Assembly (NCBI RefSeq): GCF_014650595.1
Contig: NZ_BMVG01000028.1
Coordinates: 1-64,000 of the forward strand
DNA: 64,000 nucleotides
Direction of reading: 5' to 3'
Source of the DNA: Streptomyces alanosinicus
GTDB lineage: Bacteria; Actinomycetota; Actinomycetes; Streptomycetales; Streptomycetaceae
The first letter of the stretch is position 1. Every line of letters starts with the position of its first letter. Below the pieces are notes generated by a model, which saw only the letters and a program-made list of their open reading frames with translations, was not told the origin of the DNA and searched no databases. Below are positions 35,635-44,058 of this stretch, piece after piece. Position numbers and translations under genes: made by a program.

Positions 35635-36186
35635 TCAGACGCCGCGGCGAATCAGGAGATCGATCTCCTGCGCTGCCTCTGCGGGCGACATGGCGTCGGT
35701 ATCCAACTGCAGGTCCCAAGCGAAATCCGAGCTGGTCTCGATGTCTTGGGCCGTAGCGTCCCAGGCGGCCAGGCGGGCCTCGGTGTCGCTGTCGCCGCGC
35801 CTCTTGGAACGGGTACCGGTGCTCTCCCGCGAACACCACAGCAGCACACTGGTCCACGAGGCGGGGAACTTCTCCACCACTGCCTCAAGGCCCGCGACCT
35901 GCCCGAGATGCAGGATGGGAATGCATCCGTCCTTCATGGCCTGGACAAGGCCGGGACGGTCCACGAGGTAGATGTTGCTGTACCTGTCGTTTCGGTAGAT
36001 CACGTCCCCTCGTGCCTCAAGCTCTGCCAGCTGATCGGCGGACCCCATCCGGTAGCCACGGGTGCGGCCACTGCCAATCTTGAGACGCATGAACGCGCGA
36101 TAGGTGTCGTTGTGTTCGCAGAGGGCCGTGGTGATGGTGTCCTTCCCGGACGCGGGTGGACCGTACAGCAGGATGCCCTGGCTCAT
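35635..36186 (-). CDS. Guanylate-kinase-like P-loop protein
   Basis: The protein has 183 residues, and its ATG overlaps the stop of the upstream XRE-kinase gene (ATGA). Walker A is GILLYGPPASGKDTIT at residues 4-19, followed by the guanylate-kinase-like GSGRTRGYRMGSADQLAEL (the TRxxR/G segment that binds GMP in true enzymes), RYSNIYLVDRPGLVQAM and LLWCSRESTGTRSKRRGD. It probably phosphorylates a nucleotide or related small molecule. Coupling to an XRE-kinase gene is unusual for a housekeeping guanylate kinase. Confidence 0.7.
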   Translation of the reverse strand: MSQGILLYGPPASGKDTITTALCEHNDTYRAFMRLKIGSGRTRGYRMGSADQLAELEARGDVIYRNDRYSNIYLVDRPGLVQAMKDGCIPILHLGQVAGLEAVVEKFPASWTSVLLWCSRESTGTRSKRRGDSDTEARLAAWDATAQDIETSSDFAWDLQLDTDAMSPAEAAQEIDLLIRRGV

Positions 36187-37223
36187 GCGAACACCGTCCC
36201 GAAGATCTGCCTAACTTGATCCGTGAGGGATATTGCTGCACCGAGACGGTTGTCGACCACCAAGTGCGGTACGACTGGTCGTAGTTCCGTATCAATCGTG
36301 GAGGCGTACTCGTCCCAGTTCTGCAACTTCCAGCTGTCGCGGGCTGCCGAGCGGAAGCTTATGTTCTCGTGCATCGTCTCCAGGTCAGAGTGGATCCAGA
36401 TGACCGGCACGATCACGCCCCGCGCCTGGCATCGGTTGATCAGCCGGCGCATCCACCGCTCGTCGGTCACCTCGGCAACGAACGGTGCGGTGAGTACGGT
36501 GCTGATCGCGCAGTCGACGTTGGCGTAGGCGGTTTCGAGCAAGCACTGGTACTCCAAAGGCCGCACCTTCTCCCGATATATCGGGGAGCGGCGGTCGTTT
36601 GGGTCGCTTCCCATCTCGATCAGCAGCCGCTCAACAAGCGGACGAGTGATGGGGTCCTTGTCGAGGAGCGGCCATCCGGTGAGCCTCGAGAGGAACCGGG
36701 AGAACTCTGACTTCCCACTGCCGGCGAATCCGGCCACCACCAACAGCGTGGGCTGATTCGGATCGCCGCCCGTGTGACGACGTTTCCACGCATCAATGAT
36801 CCGCTGCTGAACCTCCTGGCCGTTGCTGTTGGCATCGCCCGGAGCGATCTGCAGCACCGCACGCTCAACGGCCAGCACGTGGTCGCCGATCGGCTCTACC
36901 TTCGATGGTGTGAGCCTGAGCTGAGTTTGCTCACCCGGAAGTGCCTTACGGAACCCCAACTCCGGCTCGGTGGCTCGGTAGAGAAGACAGTAAGCCCGGC
37001 GGTAATGCGGACCGGGATACACCTCACCTTGCTCGTGCTGCCACAGTGTCTGGAAGTTCGCGGCTGGCACAGTGAGTCCGGCAGCGCGCGCCACTTCCCG
37101 TAGCTGCTCACCGGCACCCTCAAGCGTCAGACCATGCGCTTCGCGCATCGCGCGGAGCTGCTCCGGACGCCACCCCGCGCGGCCCTTCCCCATACCTGCT
37201 ACCGCCTGCCCACTACTCACCAT
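36183..37223 (-). CDS. XRE-type HTH fused to a P-loop kinase
   Basis: The protein has about 346 residues from the ATG at 37223; ATG 37193 is an alternative. The N-terminal HTH-like part is RPEQLRAMREAHGLTLEGAG and NFQTLWQHEQGEVYPGPHYR. The C-terminal domain has Walker A LLVVAGFAGSGKSEFSRFLS (about residue 155) and the helical lid ERWMRRLINRCQARGV, as in AAA_33/zeta-toxin-like kinases. Regulator-kinase fusions of this kind occur in Streptomyces and may couple DNA binding to phosphorylation of a small molecule. It is followed by the guanylate-kinase-like gene. Confidence 0.65.
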   Translation of the reverse strand: MVSSGQAVAGMGKGRAGWRPEQLRAMREAHGLTLEGAGEQLREVARAAGLTVPAANFQTLWQHEQGEVYPGPHYRRAYCLLYRATEPELGFRKALPGEQTQLRLTPSKVEPIGDHVLAVERAVLQIAPGDANSNGQEVQQRIIDAWKRRHTGGDPNQPTLLVVAGFAGSGKSEFSRFLSRLTGWPLLDKDPITRPLVERLLIEMGSDPNDRRSPIYREKVRPLEYQCLLETAYANVDCAISTVLTAPFVAEVTDERWMRRLINRCQARGVIVPVIWIHSDLETMHENISFRSAARDSWKLQNWDEYASTIDTELRPVVPHLVVDNRLGAAISLTDQVRQIFGTVFA

Positions 37224-37417
37224 GATCGGGACCCTAAGTCTGCCCCGAACGAACTCATGTGTAAGCCGATGTTGAAAAGTCACGTCGCTCGATGATGAGC
37301 AGCTTCGCCAAGCGCCAGTGATACGCCACAGAGCCGAATGCCGGTGTGATGGGGCCCACTCCGGCAGGCCCGCTTGCCGGATCCAGGAGTTCATCAGCCG
37401 GCGAAGGAGACGATCAG

Positions 37418-37867
37418 GTGTCGGGACCGCGAACCACTGAGGTACCTGCAACTTCGTGGGGCACTCGTCGCTGCCGCACCTGCCAGTGCCGCCTGAGCAG
37501 GTACAACAGCGACGACATCTGTTCCGGCTGCGCTCGTAGCACGACAGCCGCGCCGCCTGCGCGCCCCTTCGTTCCGACCCATGTATGGGCCCGCCAGGAC
37601 GTCAGAGACGCCTTGTTACGTAAGGACTTCGGCAAGCTGTGCCAACTCGTGCGAGAGTACGGCCATCTCCGTCAGGAGGACATGGCCCTTCTGACGGGAT
37701 TGAGTCAGGCGTTCCTGTCGATGCTGGAATCCGGGCATCGACGCCTCACCAACATCGAGCGGATCGTCGTGCTCCTAGACGGCTTGAACGCACCCGTCGA
37801 CATCACTGGGCCGATGCTCCGCCCCGTAGCCGCTTCTCCAGGCCTACCTCTCCGGACCGTCTCCTGA
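37418..37867 (+). CDS. Zinc-ribbon/HTH regulator without TPR, second copy
   Basis: The protein has 149 residues, GTG 37418 with GAAGGAG about 9 nt upstream. It has the zinc-ribbon segment CRTCQCRLSRYNSDDICSGC, the helix WARQDVRDALLRKDFGKLCQ, the HTH LRQEDMALLTGLSQAFLSML and the ending RRLTNIERIVVLLDGLNAP. It is clearly homologous to the products at 24169 and to the first part of the 6864 gene. It is followed by operator copy 6 and a 2H phosphoesterase, the same gene order as at 6864-9037 but with the TPR part missing. Confidence 0.75.
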   Translation: MSGPRTTEVPATSWGTRRCRTCQCRLSRYNSDDICSGCARSTTAAPPARPFVPTHVWARQDVRDALLRKDFGKLCQLVREYGHLRQEDMALLTGLSQAFLSMLESGHRRLTNIERIVVLLDGLNAPVDITGPMLRPVAASPGLPLRTVS

Positions 37868-37985
37868 TGCTCGAACCTCGATCGTGATCTTGCCACCAAG
37901 ATGCGGGTTGAGTATGACGGCGGCCGTGACAATTCAACTTGCGTTGACGCCGCTCTGTGAAGAAGGTACCCGGCTGATTCCGGCC

Positions 37986-38004
37986 CGGATATCACACTTG
38001 TGAT
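37986..38004 (+). promoter_or_regulatory. Operator-like palindrome, copy 6
   Basis: The site reads CGGATATCACACTTGTGAT, with a perfect ATCAC-N4-GTGAT core and GAT on its left. GTGATGTGC at its right end is the complement of the GCACAT flank of the other copies. It lies 232 bases before the 2H phosphoesterase start. Confidence 0.6.
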
Positions 38005-38136
38005 GTGCGAAGTATGCGGCGCCAATGCAGAGTTGAGTAATCAGAGGTGGCGCGGACACGCGTAGGCGATACCTTGCGATCTACAGGCGACGGAACGCGC
38101 GCGCCCACCTCACGCTGCCGCCGCCTGATGAGAGCC

Positions 38137-38176
38137 GCCCTGTCCTTCTGCTTCCCCCGTAGCGGAAGGACAGGGC
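38137..38176. terminator. Hairpin in the leader of the 2H phosphoesterase gene
   Basis: A 12-bp stem (GCCCTGTCCTTC and its complement) with a 16-base loop lies between operator copy 6 and the 38236 start. It could terminate the HTH transcript or act as an attenuator. Confidence 0.45.
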
Positions 38177-38235
38177 ATCATCACTGCATCTGCCATGATG
38201 GCTGGCCTGAGCCATGTGCGAGACGGGGGAGCTGG

Positions 38236-38937
38236 ATGACGCTCGCGCCGGACCCACGCGCCTTTCCGCCAGCACCCCCAGCCGATACCACTGACCCCGG
38301 CGTCATTTCGGCTCACGACTGGGACGCCTTCGCTGCGGTTGGCCAGATGGTCAACCACTGGGACCGGCCCGGATGGACCAGTAGTACTCGCGCGTACTAC
38401 TGGATGCTCACCTTCCCTGAGCCGCTCCCGCTCATCAAGCAAGCTCGCTACTGCCAACGGGAACTCCAGGACCTCGGCTTTGACACGGTAGACGAAGACG
38501 GCTTCCACCTCACGCTCGGCCGCATCGGACTCATCCACGAGATCACCCCGCATCGGCTGAAGCATCTGGCAGCCATCGTGCGAGAGCACATCATCCACGC
38601 GTTCACGCTTCAGGCCATTCCACTGACGGCCTCCCGCGGGGCAATCCGCTACAGCATCGCACCCTGGGACCCCGTCTTGCGGCTTCACGCGACGCTTGCA
38701 GCCGCCGGCAGCGAGTCCGGCCTGCCCTTGGATAAGCCGACCGCCAGCCTGCGGCCCCACGTGGGCATCGCGTACTGCAACCGGTCGATGCCCGCGCACG
38801 ATGTGAGGGCCGCCATACTGCCCCTCCGCAATCTCGACCCGATGGATGTGGGCGTGCACCACGTGGAACTCGTTGAACTCCGCCGCGAACGCAGGGCGTA
38901 CCGCTGGCAGGTCGTCCACTCTCTCGCGCTGCGGTGA
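38236..38937 (+). CDS. 2'-5' RNA ligase-like 2H phosphoesterase, paralogue
   Basis: The protein has 233 residues, ATG 38236 with GGGGGAG upstream. The motifs are HLTLGRIG and RPHVGIAYCN, again with Gly for Ser/Thr in the second. It is alignable without gaps to the product of 8336-9037 through most of its length, so the two are recent paralogues. Both sit behind a zinc-ribbon/HTH gene. A 2'-5' or cyclic phosphodiester substrate is suggested by the family only. Confidence 0.7.
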   Translation: MTLAPDPRAFPPAPPADTTDPGVISAHDWDAFAAVGQMVNHWDRPGWTSSTRAYYWMLTFPEPLPLIKQARYCQRELQDLGFDTVDEDGFHLTLGRIGLIHEITPHRLKHLAAIVREHIIHAFTLQAIPLTASRGAIRYSIAPWDPVLRLHATLAAAGSESGLPLDKPTASLRPHVGIAYCNRSMPAHDVRAAILPLRNLDPMDVGVHHVELVELRRERRAYRWQVVHSLALR

Positions 38938-39332
38938 GCCGTTGAAGCGCCGAACCGCTACCCAGAGCACGGCCAGGCGGTCCTGCTGCCTCCCACGTCG
39001 ACGATGTGATGCAGCTTCGGACCCCGGAACAGGAACGTGGCTTCGTGGATCGAGTCGGGAATTTCTCGGCAATGTCCTTCCCTCGGGTGGCCGTTCACGA
39101 TCAGCGACTCCTTGATCCTTTGAGTACGAGAAGGATGCACTGACTATGCCTGCGGCCTCGGCCCCAGGGGTTGCGTCGACGAGTCCTTCAGGGAGCGGTG
39201 GGAGGCCGAACGCACCTCGCCCCGGCTCGTGCGGAACAATCCACGTGTCCGCGAGACCTTTCGCGACCTGAGGGAGCAGTACCCGGTCACGGGTGGCAGC
39301 CACTCGTCCGGGCTGCTGGCCGTGGCTCAGTG
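38938..39332. other. Decayed region with a C-terminal gene fragment
   Basis: Plus-strand codons ending at the TGA 39331-39333 read ESFRERWEAERTSPRLVRNN and then RETFRDLREQYPVTGGSHSS. This looks like the C-terminus of a lost gene of a family I do not recognise. There is no start codon in frame. The remainder of the stretch shows nothing I can support. Confidence 0.35.
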
Positions 39333-39911
39333 ATGCAGGGCGGTGCAGTGAGTTCAATGCAGGGCAAGGTGCTGGGCGTCGTGGGATCGAGCGCCGGCGG
39401 GATTGAGGAACTGCGTCCAGGACTGGTGGTCCCGGCGCTCGAACGGGGCTGGACGGTTGCGGTCACGCTCACACCGATCGCTGCTCAGTGGCTCGGCGCG
39501 AGCGGGGAGACGGCGGAGCTCGAGGGGCTGACCGGCTTTCCCGTACGGTCCGCATCACGCCTGCCAGGTGACTCCCGGCCGCATCCGCCTGTGGACTGTT
39601 ATGTCGTTGCCCCGGCAAGTGCCAACACCGTCGCCAAGCTCGCCCTGGGGATCTCAGACAATCAGGCGTTGACACAGCTCAACGAAGCCATCGGAACACT
39701 GGACCTTCCGGTAGTCGTCTGGCCCCGGGTGAACGCCGCGCATGCTCGCCACCCTGCATGGGCAGGGCACATCAAAGCTCTTCACGATGCAGGGGTACGG
39801 TTGATCTACGGAGACGAGGTGTGGCCGCTCGCCGAGCCGCGGGCTGGGATGCCGGGGCGCCAGTATCCGTGGGAAGCGGTACTAGACGAGGCCAGCCGGA
39901 TGATCTCGTGA
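39333..39911 (+). CDS. Flavoprotein (Dfp/CoaC-like fold)
   Basis: The protein has about 192 residues from ATG 39333 (ATG 39357 also possible). It fits the homo-oligomeric flavin-containing Cys decarboxylase family: GVVGSSAGGIEEL at the start, VDCYVVAPASANTVAKLALG (the PASANT signature) in the middle, and PVVVWPRVN. CoaC and lantibiotic decarboxylases share this fold. The active-site His and the substrate clamp are not clearly visible, and a Streptomyces subfamily of unknown role is most likely. It overlaps the end of the fragment before it. Confidence 0.75.
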   Translation: MQGGAVSSMQGKVLGVVGSSAGGIEELRPGLVVPALERGWTVAVTLTPIAAQWLGASGETAELEGLTGFPVRSASRLPGDSRPHPPVDCYVVAPASANTVAKLALGISDNQALTQLNEAIGTLDLPVVVWPRVNAAHARHPAWAGHIKALHDAGVRLIYGDEVWPLAEPRAGMPGRQYPWEAVLDEASRMIS

Positions 39912-40505
39912 TATGCAGCGACCTGTCTTGGACATCGCGCGCGAGGTGGTGGCCACCACGGGCTGGCCAAGCCTCATTCCGCCTGCGGATCGTGATGGTG
40001 CGCCTCGGCCGCTGTTGCTGGGGCGGATGCTCGGCTTGGCCAAGGGGCTTCTGGCCTGTCTCGCGCTGGAGTCGCAGGTAGACGCCGATCGGGTGTTTCT
40101 CCGCGATCTGTCTATCGAGGTGCGCCAGGATCGCCCGAAGTCGGGGCGGGTCAGGGGCAGATCGGACATGGCGTGCACCGTGCAGCGCCGCCCAGCCCGC
40201 CGACCGCTGGCCCTGCCGATACGGGTGGAACAGCACCTCCGACGACAGCACGAACCGATCACCGGACGCGTTGCGCTGGAGCTCTCATTCCCTGGAGGTC
40301 GCGTCCGCTGTGAGAGAGGGGCCGGGGACCTCCGCCTGATCCTGATGTGATGATCTTGGTGTGGCTGGTGTGATGACGGCGTCGGAGCCGTCCTGGACAG
40401 CCCCGCTCTCCGGGCTGAGCTCGCGTGCCTTCGGGAAGCTGGTGACGGTGTGAGGGGCGGGGTGCGGACGCGGTCCGCAGCGGCCGGCCCTGGAGCCTTC
40501 CGCTG
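39912..40505. other. Decayed region between flavoprotein and ABC system
   Basis: This stretch has open frames on both strands but none with recognisable domains. The right end merges with a transposase remnant. It is probably mobile-element debris. Confidence 0.35.
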
Positions 40506-40580
40506 GAGGACCGGGCACTGCTGGTCGCGGCGTACTGGCGAACGAACCTGACCATGCGGCAGCTGGCGCCGCTGTTCGGG
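40506..40580 (+). pseudogene. Transposase N-terminal remnant
   Basis: The frame reads LEDRALLVAAYWRTNLTMRQ then LAPLFG, which matches the N-terminal HTH of IS5-like (DDE_Tnp_4) transposases. Nothing else of the element is recognisable. It marks the left edge of the ABC-three-component system. Confidence 0.6.
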
Positions 40581-40644
40581 TCTGGATGCGGCTGCGTCCC
40601 GGTGATATCTGTTGAGATCGCCAAGCGCAGCAAGGGGGGATGGC

Positions 40645-41745
40645 GTGACGAGCCAGCATGACGGTCAGCCGGGGGGCGAAGAGCAGCGGGCACTGACAGT
40701 GCTGCCGCCTAGGCTCAGCATGCCGAGGATGGCGACGCCGAAGCAGACGGTCACTTTCCTGTACGACCCCGACGAATTCGAGGAGTTCGTGAAGGAATGG
40801 GTGCCGACGCAGGGGGCGAAGTACGACCTCGTTGAACGGCAGGGAGGCGCGGGGGACCACGGCATCGACGTGGCGGGCTTCCTGACGCAGGCGAAGCTGG
40901 AGGGGGAATGGCACAACTACCAGTGCAAGCAGTACAAGAGGGATCTGTCCTGGACCACTGCGGCCCAGGAGATGCGGAAGATGTTCGTGGCCGCTGCGGC
41001 CGGCCACTTCACCGTCCCCACCCGCTACGTCTTCGTTGCTCTCACCTTCGCTGCCAGCCTGAAGCGCCTCATCTCGAAGCCGTCCGAGTGCCAGGCAAAG
41101 TTCCTGGAAGACCTGTCCACGACCAAGGACAAGCTCGTGACCAAACTCGACGCTGACGAGCGCCGGAAGGTCGAGGGGCTGGCGGAAGGCACTGACTTCG
41201 GGATGTTCTCGTGCATCGATCTCGATCAGCTGCTCGAGGAGCACATGACCACGCCTCACTGGCTCGCGCGCTTCCCGCAGGCTCCGCCGGCGAGCGGGCC
41301 GATGAAGCTGACTCCTCCCGAGCGGCCCCGGCACGACGAGGCGCGGTATGTGCAGCGCCTCGTCGAGGTCTACCGGGAGCGGTTCCCCGACAAGATCAAC
41401 AGTCTTGAGCAGGTCGACGACGTGGCCGAGGCCAAGGGGCATCTTCTGCGACAGCGGGTGGCCTTCTTCGCTGCGGAGTCCGTGCGTGTGTTCGCGCGGG
41501 ACTCGACCACATCAGACTATTTTGACCAGGTTAAAGAGGATATCTACACGATTGTCGTGGAGGAGGCGGAGCGGGCCCACCCAAGTGGCTGGGAACGACA
41601 CGCAGCCGTCACGATCTGCGCGGGCGCCGTGGAAGTGACCGAGACGATCCTCAAGCCCTACGTGGGACCGGAGGTCCGCAAGGGGATATGTCACCACCTG
41701 GCAAACGACAACCGCCTTATCTGGTGCCGGGAGGGAGAGCAGTGA
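40645..41745 (+). CDS. ABC-three-component system effector with Mrr-like nuclease domain
   Basis: The protein has 366 residues, GTG 40645 preceded by AGGGGGGA. The N-terminal domain has a PD-(D/E)xK nuclease pattern of the Mrr type: ERQGGAGDHGIDVAGFL (Asp) and HNYQCKQYKRDL (QxK), about residues 60-100. The middle has HFTVPTRYVFVAL. The C-terminal half (EARYVQRLVEVYRERFPDKI, then HLLRQRVAFFAAESVRVFAR) fits the C-terminal domain of ABC-3C proteins. Its stop overlaps the start of the small middle component (GTGA). In such systems an ATPase senses a threat and the linked nuclease acts on nucleic acid; the role here is inferred from that. Confidence 0.7.
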   Translation: MTSQHDGQPGGEEQRALTVLPPRLSMPRMATPKQTVTFLYDPDEFEEFVKEWVPTQGAKYDLVERQGGAGDHGIDVAGFLTQAKLEGEWHNYQCKQYKRDLSWTTAAQEMRKMFVAAAAGHFTVPTRYVFVALTFAASLKRLISKPSECQAKFLEDLSTTKDKLVTKLDADERRKVEGLAEGTDFGMFSCIDLDQLLEEHMTTPHWLARFPQAPPASGPMKLTPPERPRHDEARYVQRLVEVYRERFPDKINSLEQVDDVAEAKGHLLRQRVAFFAAESVRVFARDSTTSDYFDQVKEDIYTIVVEEAERAHPSGWERHAAVTICAGAVEVTETILKPYVGPEVRKGICHHLANDNRLIWCREGEQ

Positions 41746-42203
41746 CCCCGCTCAACAGCCCACTCGAGGTTGGCGTGCGCGCCCTTGTCCTCCTGGCCGA
41801 GAGCCACCCCCGGCCTTTGGACCTCGCCCAGCTCGTCGCGCTGGACTACCTCGTACTCCACAGCGGCGAGTTCGACGGCCCGCGCAGCCTCCACCCCGAC
41901 CTGCCGGCCCGGGAAGGCGAGCTCGGCAGGAAGCGAGAACTCCTCGAACAGGGTCTTCTCGTGCTGATCCGGGCCGGGCTGGCCGACATCGTCAGCAGCG
42001 AGGGCGGCCTCATGTACGCGGCCACCGAAACCGGCCCCACCTTCATCGAAGTGCTGGAAGCCCCTTACGTCGCATCTCTGCGCGAACGCGCCGAGTGGGC
42101 CCTCCGCCACTACGCCTCCGCGGCGCATGCCCGCAGTGTGACCCACCAGATCATCAACCGCGCCGCAACAGGCTCCGCATCCGAAGGGGCTGGCCATGGC
42201 TGA
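41742..42203 (+). CDS. ABC-three-component system middle component
   Basis: The protein has 153 residues from GTG 41742, overlapping the effector stop. It begins EVGVRALVLLAESHPRPLDL, continues LVALDYLVLHSGEFDGPRSL and ends with a winged-helix-like region (KRELLEQGLLVLIRAGLADI). This fits the small middle-component family of ABC-3C operons. It overlaps the ATPase start by 8 bases. Confidence 0.65.
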   Translation: MTPLNSPLEVGVRALVLLAESHPRPLDLAQLVALDYLVLHSGEFDGPRSLHPDLPAREGELGRKRELLEQGLLVLIRAGLADIVSSEGGLMYAATETGPTFIEVLEAPYVASLRERAEWALRHYASAAHARSVTHQIINRAATGSASEGAGHG

Positions 42204-44058
42204 CCTGCGTCTGACACATCTCACCTACGCCTCCGCGACCAAGCCGCTCGCCACAGTGGACTTCGACCCGTCCCTCACCGTCGTCTACGGGGCCTCGGAC
42301 ACCGGCAAATCGTTCGTCGCGGAGTCCATCGAGTACATGCTCGGCGGCAGCAAGCTCGACCTCGTCTCTGAAGCCGAGGGATACAGCCAGATCCTCCTCG
42401 GCCTCGAACTCGACGACGGTACCCCGCTCACCCTGCTGCGCGTCCCGGACGGCAACACCATCCACGTGCACTGGGCCGACTTGCGGGAACAGGTCACCCG
42501 CCCCTCCGACTTCGACGTCACGGCCAAGCACACCGCGCGCAGCAAGAACAGCCTCTCCCAGTTCCTCCTCGGCAACCTCGGATGGGACGACCTGCGCATC
42601 CGTACGAACGACGCAGGCGGCACCCGCGAGCTGCGCCTGAGCGACCTGGTGCACCTCTCGGTCGTTCCCGAGAACCGCATGGTCGACAAACGCTCCCCAG
42701 TCCTGCACTCCTCCTCGACCAACGGGAAAACCGCGGCGGCCTCCGTCATGCGGCTGCTGATGACCGGAGAAGGCGACGCCGAGGTCACCACCGGCATGAA
42801 CGCCGGCCAGCGCCGCGTCAACAAAGGGCAGGTCAGCCTCCTCGACCGGATCATCGTCGACCTGCAGAACAAGCTCAGCACCTCCGAGAACGTCCAGGAA
42901 CTCCGCTACCGGCACCGGCGCCTGCAGACAGCCATCGACGGCTACTCCCGCGCAGTCGAGACCATCACCCAACAGCACCTGAACTCCGTGGCCGAACGCA
43001 TGTCGGTCACGGAGGAGCTGGCCGGGATGGAAGCGCGCCTGGCCGAGGTTGGCGACCTCATGTCCCGGTTCACCCTGCTGGAACAGCAGTACCGCTCCGA
43101 CATCGACCGGCTCGTCATGGTCACCGAGGCCGGCAACCTCCTGGGGTTCTTCAAGGTCGGCACCTGCGTCTTCTGCGGCGCCGAACCCGAACACCAGCAC
43201 CCCGACCACAGCGAACGCGAGACGACCCAGCTGCATCTCGCAGTGGAGACCGAGATGGCCAAGACCACCTCGCTCCTTGATGACCTTCGGCCGACCATGC
43301 GCGACCTGCGCAGTCAGCTCGAAGAGCTCAGCAGCCGCAGGGAGGAGCTGAAGGCATCCGCTGCTCGCCTCGACGCGGACATCTCCGTCACCCGGGGACG
43401 GCTCGCCCCGCTGCGCGAGGACATGGACCAGCATCTTGAGGTCCGCTCGGCCATCGAACGCGACCTGGACCTTCACCAGCGCATCGAGGAACTGGAAGAA
43501 CGCCGGTCGCAGCTGGACGGTGAAGCCGCAACGCCCGCCCACCGGCCCACCGACTACATTCCGAACCGGGCACTCTCCGCCTTTGACCAGGTCCTCCAGC
43601 ACACGCTGGAGGCGTGGAAGGTGCCTTCCGTCGAGTACGCGGAGTACGACCAGTACCAGATGGAGATCAGGGCAGGTAACCGACTGCGGGCCTCTCGGGG
43701 CAAGGGCGTCCGCTCCGTGCTGCACTCCGCATTCACCACGGCCCTGGCCCACTACTGCCGTGAGCACGACCGGCCGCACCCCGGGCTCGTCGTCCTCGAC
43801 TCGCCCGTCGTCACCTACCGCGGCCCCCACAGCGACCCCCAGGGCGACGCCCCAGGTGACGACGTACCGATGACATCGACCGTCGTCGATCACTTCTACC
43901 GGAACATGCTCACCTTCCCAGGACAGGTGATCATCTTCGAGAACGGCGACCCGCCCCACGACGTCATCGCCCAGGCCCGCACCCACCGGTTCGGCCTGCA
44001 AGAAGGCGACCGTGCCGGCTTCTTCCCTTCAAGGCGGGAGAGGCGGTCAGGTCCGTGA
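42196..44058 (+). CDS. ABC-three-component system ATPase (DUF3732, Rad50/SMC-like)
   Basis: The protein has 620 residues. Walker A is VVYGASDTGKSFVAESIEYM (about residue 30). Long coiled coils flank a zinc-hook-like CVFCGAEPEHQH (Cys-x2-Cys, about residue 323), and the Walker B region GLVVLDSPVV is near residue 530. This is the Rad50-like plan of DUF3732 proteins in ABC-3C systems. The antisense strand also has a long open frame, which is a by-product of high GC codons. It ends the three-gene operon; phage-derived genes follow on the other strand. Confidence 0.75.
   Translation: MADLRLTHLTYASATKPLATVDFDPSLTVVYGASDTGKSFVAESIEYMLGGSKLDLVSEAEGYSQILLGLELDDGTPLTLLRVPDGNTIHVHWADLREQVTRPSDFDVTAKHTARSKNSLSQFLLGNLGWDDLRIRTNDAGGTRELRLSDLVHLSVVPENRMVDKRSPVLHSSSTNGKTAAASVMRLLMTGEGDAEVTTGMNAGQRRVNKGQVSLLDRIIVDLQNKLSTSENVQELRYRHRRLQTAIDGYSRAVETITQQHLNSVAERMSVTEELAGMEARLAEVGDLMSRFTLLEQQYRSDIDRLVMVTEAGNLLGFFKVGTCVFCGAEPEHQHPDHSERETTQLHLAVETEMAKTTSLLDDLRPTMRDLRSQLEELSSRREELKASAARLDADISVTRGRLAPLREDMDQHLEVRSAIERDLDLHQRIEELEERRSQLDGEAATPAHRPTDYIPNRALSAFDQVLQHTLEAWKVPSVEYAEYDQYQMEIRAGNRLRASRGKGVRSVLHSAFTTALAHYCREHDRPHPGLVVLDSPVVTYRGPHSDPQGDAPGDDVPMTSTVVDHFYRNMLTFPGQVIIFENGDPPHDVIAQARTHRFGLQEGDRAGFFPSRRERRSGP

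Larger units (their letters stand above)
37868..38235. other. Leader region of the second 2H phosphoesterase gene
   Basis: It contains operator copy 6 (37986-38004) and a hairpin (38137-38176) before the 38236 start. I see no gene in it. Confidence 0.5.

Noticed and set aside
37316-37333. CAGTGATACGCC between the divergent HTH and XRE-kinase genes as an operator
   Set aside because: Only one half-site resembles the motif; the left ATCAC is absent.
40601-40619. GGTGATATCTGTTGAGATC as a seventh operator
   Set aside because: It resembles the left half of the motif only, lacks ATCAC-N4-GTGAT and lies in transposase debris.
42154-44001. A 615-codon open frame on the minus strand opposite the ABC ATPase gene
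   Set aside because: It is the exact antisense of a well-supported ATPase with Walker motifs and a zinc hook. Long antisense frames are expected in high-GC DNA, and its translation shows no domain.
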